Below are positions 57,167-64,000 of a stretch of 64,000 nt of DNA, piece by piece; positions within the stretch are counted from its first letter, which is position 1, and each line of letters begins with the position of its first letter. The position numbers and the translations under genes were made by a program. Source of the stretch: Cyanophora paradoxa. Its lineage: Eukaryota; Glaucocystophyceae; Cyanophorales; Cyanophoraceae. The DNA is taken from the NCBI GenBank assembly GCA_004431415.1, contig QPMI01000205.1, positions 62,001-126,000 on the forward strand, written 5' to 3'. The notes beneath the pieces were generated by a model, which saw nothing but the letters and a program-made list of their open reading frames with translations, did no database searches and was not told the DNA's origin.

Positions 57167-59162
57167 ATGCCGGCGCGCGGCGTGACGGTGGAGGCGCGCT
57201 TCGAGCGAACAGCGTTCTTCCCGGGCGAGCAGCTGCGAACGCGCATCTTCGTCTCGTTCGATCCGAGCCAGGCGCAGCGGCGGCCCTCGTCAGGCCAGCT
57301 GAGCTCGCCGGCCGACACGGCGCACACCCTGTCGCAGCTAGTCATCCCCGACGACGACGACGCGTTTGACCTGGAATGGCTCGCGGTGCAGCTGCACGGC
57401 CAGGCGTTCGTGAACCCGGCGCTCGTTTCGCTGCCGGCGAATCCGGAGCCTCCGAAGAGCGAGAAGACTGTTGATGCGGACGGGCGCGTGCGGCCCCCAA
57501 ACTTCGCGCAAGCTGGTGCGGGCTGTTTTTCGCGCCGGCCGCTCCTCGTCCTCAACCGGCGCGCAGACGAGACGGGCCGGTGCATCTTCGTAACTCGGCC
57601 CGCGGTTCTTTTGCAGAACGTGCACATCCCGGTCGGCTCCAAGCGAGAGCGTGCGCCCGACCGGCCGGCGGGCGGCGCGCTAGCCCTGACTGGCGGGCAG
57701 TGTCGTACACGGCGACGCTGCCGAGCAGCCTGCCGCCGTCGTACCGGGGCACGGCGGTGCGGTACTCGTACTTCCTCGCGGTGGGCATCCAGGAGCGGGG
57801 CCAGCCGCACCGCGTCCTCAAGGTCCCCTTCCGCCTCCTCGTCAACGCCGGTCCGCCCCGCCCCCGCCCCCGCCGCCCCGGCCCCTGAGCGCGGCGGCAG
57901 GCGGCAGCTGCCTGCTCTCCGTCTTCCCGGGGTACCCCGAGCTGGAGGAGTGCGGGGTCAAGGTGAAGGAGATGCTCAGCGGCAAGCAGGCCCTGGAGAG
58001 CGCGAGGGTAGAGGGCGCGCGCCGCCGCGGGGCCGGGCGGGGCGCCGGCGGGGCCTGACGGCTGCCGCAGACGTCGCGCCGAGCTCCTCGGAGGGGCCCG
58101 GGGGCGACGGGGTCGACGCCGCGAGCCTCGCGCGCCTGCGGCAGCTGCGGCGCATGGAGACGGCCGACCGGGACGAGCACGGGAGCCCGCGCTACGAGGT
58201 CCCCGTGGGCGCCGTCGACCGCCCGGGGGGGCCCTGGGCGGAGGAGGAGGAGTCGGAGGAGGAGGGGGCCGGGGAGCGGGAGGAGGCGCGGGAGGGGGAG
58301 GAGCCCTTCTCCGTGGACCCCGACTTCGCGGTGCTCGCGGGGGGCGCCCCCGCGGCCCTCGCCGCCTCCTTCGGCGCCCTCGACTCGGCCGACTGGGACG
58401 CCGCCATCGCCGACGGCGCCCCGGGGCCCCGCGCGCCCCGCCCCGCCCCGCCCCCCGCCCCGCCCGCGCTGACCCGGCCGCAGCGTCGTTCAACATCCGG
58501 CACGGCGAGGCGTCGATGGCGCGGTTCGCGCTGGGGCGGGAGGCCTTCCGCGTGGGGGACGCGGTGAGCGGCGTCCTCGACTTCTCGCTGGGGAGCGCCC
58601 CCTGCACCGCCCTTCGCGTCCTCCTCGAGTGCGAGGAGAGCGTCGCCCCGGGCATGGTCGCCCCCGCCCCCAAGGGCAAGCCCGCCCCGCCCGCCTCCTC
58701 CGCCCGCACCCTCGGCGAGATCCAGGTCCGCCGCCCCCGCCCCGCCCCGCCGGGCCGGCGCCCGGGGCCGAGGCGGCCGGCAGGAGCTCACCCTCGCCTC
58801 CCTGCTCACGAGCTTCTCCTTCTACGTGCCGCACGACGCCCCCGCCTGCTTCTCCTCCGACATCGGTGCGCGCCCCGCAGCCCCCCGCCGCCCCCCCCCC
58901 GCCCCCGACCCGGCGCGCAGTCTCCGTCAAGTACACCCTCCTCCTCGAGTTCGTCGTGCCGGGGCCGAAGCCGGCCGACAAGAGGCGCCCCGCCGGCGCG
59001 GCGGGGGCCGGGGCCGGGGCCGGGGAGGGGGAGCGCCCCGCGTGGCCGGCGGCGTGCGAGGAGCCGGTCGAGGTCCTCCAGTGGCGCACCCCCGTCACCC
59101 TCCTCAACGCCCGCATCCCCACCTCCGCCGGGCCCCCGCTCTCCCTCGCCCTCGCCCTCTGA
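57167..59162 (+). CDS. RGP1: RGP1, RAB6 guanine-exchange complex subunit
   Basis: RGP1 with RIC1 activates the Golgi GTPase RAB6/Ypt6. The only ATG near the frame start (57167) gives MPARGVTVEARFERTAFFPG then EQLRTRIFVSF, the arrestin-like first strand pair. Further blocks are LEWLAVQLHGQAFV, PSSLPPSYRGTAVRYSYFLA (RGP1 'SFRGQSVKYVYKL'), HRVLKVPFRLLVN, SFNIRHGEASMARFALGREA, FRVGDAVSGVLDFSLGSAPC, TALRVLLECEESV, LLTSFSFYVPHDAPACFSSD, VSVKYTLLLEFVV and VLQWRTPVTLLNARIPTSAG, ending LSLALAL. The order and spacing match the Rgp1 domain. An acidic insert (EEEESEEEGAGEREEA, about 58,240) is lineage-specific. Introns are short and C-rich in the 3' part. The stop is at 59160. Confidence 0.85.
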
Positions 59163-59396
59163 CCGGCCGACCCCCGTCGCTCCCGGCCCCATGCACGCTG
59201 CCGAATGCGATTCCGATGCTCTCGTGGATATCACATCAGATCTCCAAGGCCCGGCCCGGCCGTCCAGTGAAGAGCATAGAGGGCGTACTGCTGGTTGTTC
59301 GGGTCTCAAAGAACCATGTCTGTACACTTGCGCGTGGGCGCACGGGAAAAACTTACGATACGATACATGACCTGCAAGCGGACTATCCTACCTGTC

Positions 59397-60180
59397 CTAA
59401 GCTGCCATTGAGCAAAAAGCAGCATGAAATGTTATGGCATGTCGCGATGTTGGTCGTTGCGGGTAGATGACCAAGCCGATGTTCGACGAAGTTGGACAAA
59501 GTTGAACCTCAATCTGCGCAAAGCGGGGATCAGCGAGCTCTCCAAGGAGAAGTGGAGTCGGGGGCGCGATGGCGCGGAGTGACGAGAGGCAGCGACGCGG
59601 TGCCGTGCATCGGCCACGGTGACGCCCTCCGTCACGCTGCAGCACTTGCGATCTAGAGCATGCATGGAGCGCCGGGAAGGAGCTGAGCCCTATTGCCGCA
59701 CAGGGGCTCCCACGCGATGGCGTGACGATAACGCAACCCTTCACCCCAAAACACGCTCCCTGGTCCCCGGCGCACCGTAGCTGATCTTGGTTGGTTCTCC
59801 CATTGAAGAAGCGTCCTCGCGGTTCACCGCGCCCGCCTCCGGAGCACCGCCCTCAAAGCGGTAGCAATCTGCATGTGCGTCACGGCCGATTGCATGCAGC
59901 CGGCATCATGACAATCTCAACGTAGTGCACCTGCGACCTCCTGGAACAGACCGGAAAAGGTGTGAGCGAAGTGGAGGCGAGGCGGGGGAGGCAAGGAGGC
60001 GCCCACCTCGCTATCACCGTCGACAAGGGCCGCCTCGTACTCCTCCGCCACCTGATGCACGATCTCAGAACACGACCTCAGGGGCCAACGGATCGGCAAC
60101 GTGGACCGCACCTTCGCCTTCTGAGAAAGCGCAATATCGGCGTTCTGTGCTGCCTCGGACTGGCTGGTTGCTGCGCCCAT
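59397..60180 (-). CDS. Possible small gene of unknown function
   Basis: From an ATG at 60180 a chain of short exons can be joined: MGAATSQSEAAQNADIALSQ KAK, VAEEYEAALVDGDSE, CYRFEGGAPEAGAVNREDAS SMGEPTKISY, then perhaps CCSVTEGVTVADARH and IEVQLCPTSSNIGLVIYP to a stop at 59397. The joins use GTGCGC-type donors and AG acceptors like real genes here, and the glycine at position 2 could be myristoylated. I recognise no family, and the joins are not constrained by homology, so this is tentative. The remaining bases of 59163-60375 show no other gene. Confidence 0.25.
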
Positions 60181-60375
60181 GCTGCCTGTCCTGCTGGAAG
60201 ACGCTGACGTCGACGTTTTTACTGCTGACGGGAAACTTTTGGCTCTTGCCCTTGAGGTATGCCCTATCGCGTACCCTCGACCCCTGCCTCGTTTGGGCTT
60301 GCCGCGGCGCTGGGCTCGTTCGACACCTTGCGAACCTAGCGTCGAAGCTCCTCCTCTGATCCATTCCTTGGTCTT

Positions 60376-61113
60376 CGCTCTCGGGCCGCGTGCGGGGCGC
60401 CCGCGCGCCGCGGAGGCGTCGGCGAGGGCACGGGGACGCGGAACCGACCCGGTAAAAACGCCGATGTCCGCAAGCAGCTTTGGCCGAGTGGTTAAGGCGA
60501 TTGACTCGAAATCAATTGGGATTTCCCGCGCAGGTTCGAATCCTGCAGGCTGCGCTTTGGCCGTTTTCGACCCCCGTTCCAGCCCCCGCGGGGCCACTTT
60601 TCACCCGGCGTCCGCCAGCGGGCATGCGCGAGGCAGCGCACGTCGCGATTCGCGTCCTCCGGTGTCTGCACCGGCCCCGCGCGGTTTTGGCTGCTTGGAG
60701 ATCGCCTGCCGGTCACGCGCGGGAAGCGCGTTTGGTTCTTAAGCTTGCAACGCATGCGCAGTTCTCTTCGATTCAGCTAGAAAGCTCAGCTAGCGCTAGA
60801 TTCTTCGCGCTCAGCGCCTTGCGGTAGCGTTGCCAGCTGCAGCGCTAGAGCTATGCATATGGCGCTGGTGATAACTGCAGCACGAGTGCCAGCATCGATA
60901 TTAACCAAGAACATGGGACGCAAGAGCGGGGCGGGCTACGCGGCGACGAAGTTGACGAGCTTGCCGGGGACGAAGACCTCCTTCTTGATGGCCTTTCCGT
61001 CGAGGAACTTGGCCACGTTCGGCTCCGCTTTGGCCGCCGCCAGCACCTCCTCCTTCCCCGCCGTCGGGCTCACCTGCAGCTGTGCCCGCAGCTTCCCGTT
61101 CACCTGCGCACGC
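60376..61113. repeat. Right arm of the 738-bp inverted repeat
   Basis: Reverse complement of 47088-47825. This arm overlaps the intact LeuRS 3' end and so is probably the source copy. The two arms enclose 12.55 kb (47826-60375). Confidence 0.92.
60474..60554 (+). tRNA. tRNA-Ser (anticodon CGA), copy 2
   Basis: Same 81-nt sequence as the copy at 47647-47727: anticodon CGA in loop CTCGAAA, A box TGGCCGAGTGG, B box GGTTCGAATCC, discriminator G. A TTTT terminator is at 60564. It reads UCG codons, which should be frequent in such a GC-rich genome. Confidence 0.95.
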
Positions 61114-64000
61114 CCGGCCAGGCCCCATGAGCGCCGGCGAGCGGTCGGGGCGGGCTGGGCGGGCGGGGCGGGGCGGGCCTGGACGACGACGTTGATGGTG
61201 TCGGCCTGGAGGTACTGCTCGTCGACCTCGGGCCAGGGCGCGTACGCGAGGGAGCCCTTGTTGCCGAGCGCGTGCCAGAGCTCCTCCGCGATGTGCGGCG
61301 CGTACGGGGCGAGCAGGAGGACGAAGGGCTGCATGACGGCGCGCGGCCGCGTCTCCCACTTGGTCGCCGCGTTGACGAACTCCATCATGGCGGAGATGCC
61401 CGTGTTGAAGCGCATCGAGTCGATCTCCTCGGTGACCTTCTTGATGGTCTGGTGGAGGAGGCGCAGCTGCTCGCGGGTCGGCTCGGCCTCGGCGACACGC
61501 GGGGAGAGGGCGCCGCCCTCCATGTACAGCCGCCACGTGCGGTTCAGGAAGCGGAAGACGCCCTCCACGCCCTGCCGCCCCCCGCTCAGCCGCGCGCACC
61601 GCGGGGCCGGGGCGGGGCGGGGGCGGGGGCGGGGCGGGGGCGGGGGCGGGCCTTCATGGACCAGGTCTTGACCTGCTCGAGGGGCCCCATGAACATCTCG
61701 TACAGCCGGAGCGAGTCGGCGCCGTACTCCGCGACGACGTGGTCCGGGTTCACCACGTTGCCCCGGCTCTTCGACATCTTGTGCGCCCGCGCCGCCACCC
61801 GCACCCCCTTCTCCCCCTTCAGCACGAACCCCTCGCCCACCTGCGCGCCGTCTCGTGAGAGGGGGCGGGGCGCGGGGCGGCGGGGGGGAGGGGAGGCGGG
61901 CCTTCTCGACGTCGGCGGGGGCGATGCGCTCCGGGGTGCAGTCGTCGCGCTCCTCGGCCTCGTCGGCGGAGACGGGGCGGCCCTGCGCGTCCCGGTAGAG
62001 CGTGTACTCGACCTCCCCGAGGATCATCCCCTGGTTGACGAGCCGCTGGAAGGGCTCCTTCGAGGTCACCACCCCGCAGTCGTAGAGGACCTTGTGCCAG
62101 AAGCGCGCGTAGAGCAGGTGCAGCACCGCGTGCTCCACCCCGCCCACGTACCTGGCCCCCCGCCCCGCGTCACCGGCCGGCGCCGGGCGGGGCGGGGCGG
62201 GGCGGGGCGGGGCGGGGCGGACAGGTCGACGGGCATCCAGTACTTCTCGAGGTCGGGTGCGACGGCGGCGGCCTCGTTGGTGGGGTCCAGGAAGCGCAGG
62301 TAGTACCAGCAGGAGCCGGCCCACTGGGGCATCGTGTTCGTCTCCCGCGCCGCCGGCCGCCCGTCGAGCTCGGTGTTGACCCACTCGGGGACGGTGGCGA
62401 GGGGGGACTCGCCGGTGCCGCTGGGCTTGTAGGACTCGACCTCGGGGAGGGTCACGGGGAGGGCCTCGTCGGGCAGCGGCACGGGCTTCCCGTCCACGAA
62501 GACGATCGGGAAGGGCTCCCCCCAGTAGCGCTGCCGCGAGAAGAGCCAGTCCCGCAGCTTGTAGTTCACCCGCCGCCCCCCCAGGCCCCGCTCCGCGAGC
62601 CACGCGCAGACCGCCTCCTTGGCCTTGGGGACGGGCAGGCCGTCGATGGAGAGGGTCTTCGCGTTGGCCGAGTTGATGGCGAGCGCCCCCTCGTCGCTCG
62701 TCACGAACGCCTCCTTCTCCACCTCCACTGCCGGCCCCGTCACCAGGGAGGCGGCGGGGGGCGGGCGGGGGCGGGGCGGGGGCACCCTTGGCGCCGGAGG
62801 CCGGGGCGACGACCTGGCGGATGGGGAGCTTGTACTTCCTGGCGAACTCGTGGTCGCGCTTGTCATGGGCGGGGACCGCCATGATGGCCCCCGTGCCGTA
62901 AGTGGCAAGCACGTAGTCCGCCACGTACACGGGGATCGCCTCCTCCGTCACGGGGTTCACCGCGTACGCCCCCGTGAAGACCCCCGACTTGTCCTTCTGC
63001 AGCTCCGTCCGCTCCAGGTCCGACTTGGTGGCCGCCTGCTTGACGTACTCCTCCACCGCCGCCTTCTGCTCCTTGCTCACGATCTCCGCCACCAGCGGGT
63101 GCTCCGGCGCCATCACCTGGGGGCGCGACGCGTCAGACGGCGTCGGGTTCGGCCGGGACGCTTCGAGCGCTTTGGACCGAGAGGAGCGCTAGACCCGGAA
63201 GGGACCGCACCATGTAGGTGGCACCGAAGAGGGTGTCGGGGCGGGTGGTGAAGACGCGGAGCTTCTTGGCGCCCTTGGTGCCCTGGATCTCGAAGTCGAG
63301 CTCGGCGCCCTCGGACTTGCCGATCCAGTTGCGCTGCATCTCCTTGACGTTGTCGGGCCAGTCGACCTCGTCCAGGTCCTCCAGCAGCCGCTCCGCGTAC
63401 TCCGTGATCTTCAGGATCCACTGCCGCATCGGCTTCCGGATCACCGGGTGGCCCCCCCGCTCGCTCTTCCCGTCGATCACCTGCCCGCGCCCGCCGTCAG
63501 CGCGGGGCGGGAGGGGGGCGGGGCGGGGCGGGGGGGCGGGGCGTGCGGGCCTCCTCGTTGGCGAGGACGGTGCCGAGGGCGGGGCACCAGTTGACGGGGA
63601 CCTCGGCCTGGTAGGCGAGGCCGCGCTCGTAGAGGCGCAGGAAGATCCACTGCGTCCACTTGTAGTACGCCGCGTCCGTCGTGGAGACCTCCCGCTCCCA
63701 GTCGTACGAGAAGCCCAGCGCCTGCAGCTGCTGCCGGAACCGCCCCACGTTCTTCGCCGTCGTCACCCGCGGGTGCGTCCCCGTCTCCAGCGCGTACTGC
63801 GCCCGCCCGCGTCGGCGGGGCCGGGCGCGCGGGGCGGGGCCGGCGCGGGGGCCGGCGCGGGGGGCGGGGACCTGCTCGGCGGGGAGGCCGAAGGCGTCCC
63901 AGCCCATCGGGTGCATCACGTTGTAGCCCCGCATCCGCTTGTACCGCGCCACGATGTCCGTCGCCGTGTACCCCTCCGGGTGCCCCACGTGCAGGCCGGC
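60936..64000 (-). CDS. Organelle/bacterial-type leucyl-tRNA synthetase (5' end outside window)
   Basis: The class Ia enzyme charges tRNA-Leu; the sequence type points to mitochondrion or plastid. The window edge falls just before the HIGH box: [16 protein letters not shown] (HVGH codons at 63991-63980). [30 protein letters not shown], the editing domain ([34 protein letters not shown]), [50 protein letters not shown] follow. The KMSKS loop is intact (61780-61766). The C-terminal exon ends [14 protein letters not shown] (TAG at 60938). At least four of eight introns have GC donors, for example 61178-61104. The last exon and 3' flank lie in the inverted repeat and are copied at 47.1 kb. The transit peptide is outside the window. 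Confidence 0.95.
62186..62220. repeat. Pentanucleotide GGGGC array in a LeuRS intron
   Basis: About seven perfect GGGGC units lie inside one short LeuRS intron (sense strand GCCCC). Similar but shorter arrays fill many introns of BRR2, NNT, AspRS and others. Confidence 0.9.

Noticed and set aside
47088-61113. The inverted repeat as terminal repeats of a transposon
   Set aside because: The enclosed 12.5 kb holds ordinary conserved genes (RGP1, PCYOX, LIM, kinase) and no transposase or integrase. I saw no target-site duplication at the outer edges.
7503-62220. The regularly repeated CCCCG blocks as CRISPR or satellite arrays
   Set aside because: Each block lies inside a protein-conserved splice junction, is only 50-75 nt long and has no spacer structure. 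They are introns.
1-64000. A bacterial or viral origin for the window
   Set aside because: Every identifiable gene is eukaryotic and spliced. There are no ribosome-binding sites, operons, phage genes or viral hallmark genes.

Overview
The window is nuclear DNA from a very GC-rich, gene-dense, single-celled eukaryote. Every gene I could resolve is split by short introns (mostly about 50-75 nt) with a CTGAC/CTCAC-like branch site and an AG acceptor. Cilium or centriole proteins (POC1, a sperm-tail PG-rich protein, FAM184) sit beside an organelle-type leucyl-tRNA synthetase and spliceosomal, ER and Golgi proteins. This suggests a flagellated alga or related protist. Many introns use GC instead of GT as donor, which as far as I recall is frequent in haptophytes and dinoflagellates; I cannot fix the lineage further. 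No bacterial operon, CRISPR array or transposase was seen.

Layout. 1-11.3 kb: FAM184 (-), PG-rich protein (+), EAF6 (-), BRR2 (+). 12-20.7 kb: alpha/beta hydrolase (-), coiled-coil protein (+), cytosolic AspRS (-), POC1 (+). 21.7-29.1 kb: transhydrogenase NNT (-), parvulin (-), GRAM-like protein (+). 29.4-37.5 kb: NFXL1 (-), TRAP-beta (+), RING-like/Kelch protein (+). 37.7-46.8 kb: CPBP protease (-), Nnf1-like protein (-), second alpha/beta hydrolase (+), ankyrin protein (-). 46.9-47.8 kb: a duplicated LeuRS last exon plus tRNA-Ser, repeated in inverted orientation at 60.4-61.1 kb. 47.9-59.2 kb: EF-hand-like protein (+), Par3-NTD/LIM protein (-), prenylcysteine-oxidase-like protein (+), divergent kinase (-), RGP1 (+). 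60.9-64 kb: organelle-type LeuRS (-), running off the end.

Strands alternate almost perfectly, so nearly every gene starts head-to-head with one neighbour and ends tail-to-tail with the other. Three genome-scale signals follow this layout. (1) A 7-mer, sense GTACCCC, recurs in almost every divergent promoter interval, often 22-42 nt before the ATG. (2) The first few hundred bases of most long genes have moderate GC and mixed codons, while the rest is nearly all G/C at third positions with CCCCG-repeat introns. (3) GC-AG introns are common. I consider the promoter motif and the 5'-low/3'-high composition step the most interesting observations.

CDS coordinates run from start codon to stop codon and include introns. 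Splice sites were inferred by eye from reading frame and protein-family conservation. The many long antisense ORFs are by-products of the high GC content.
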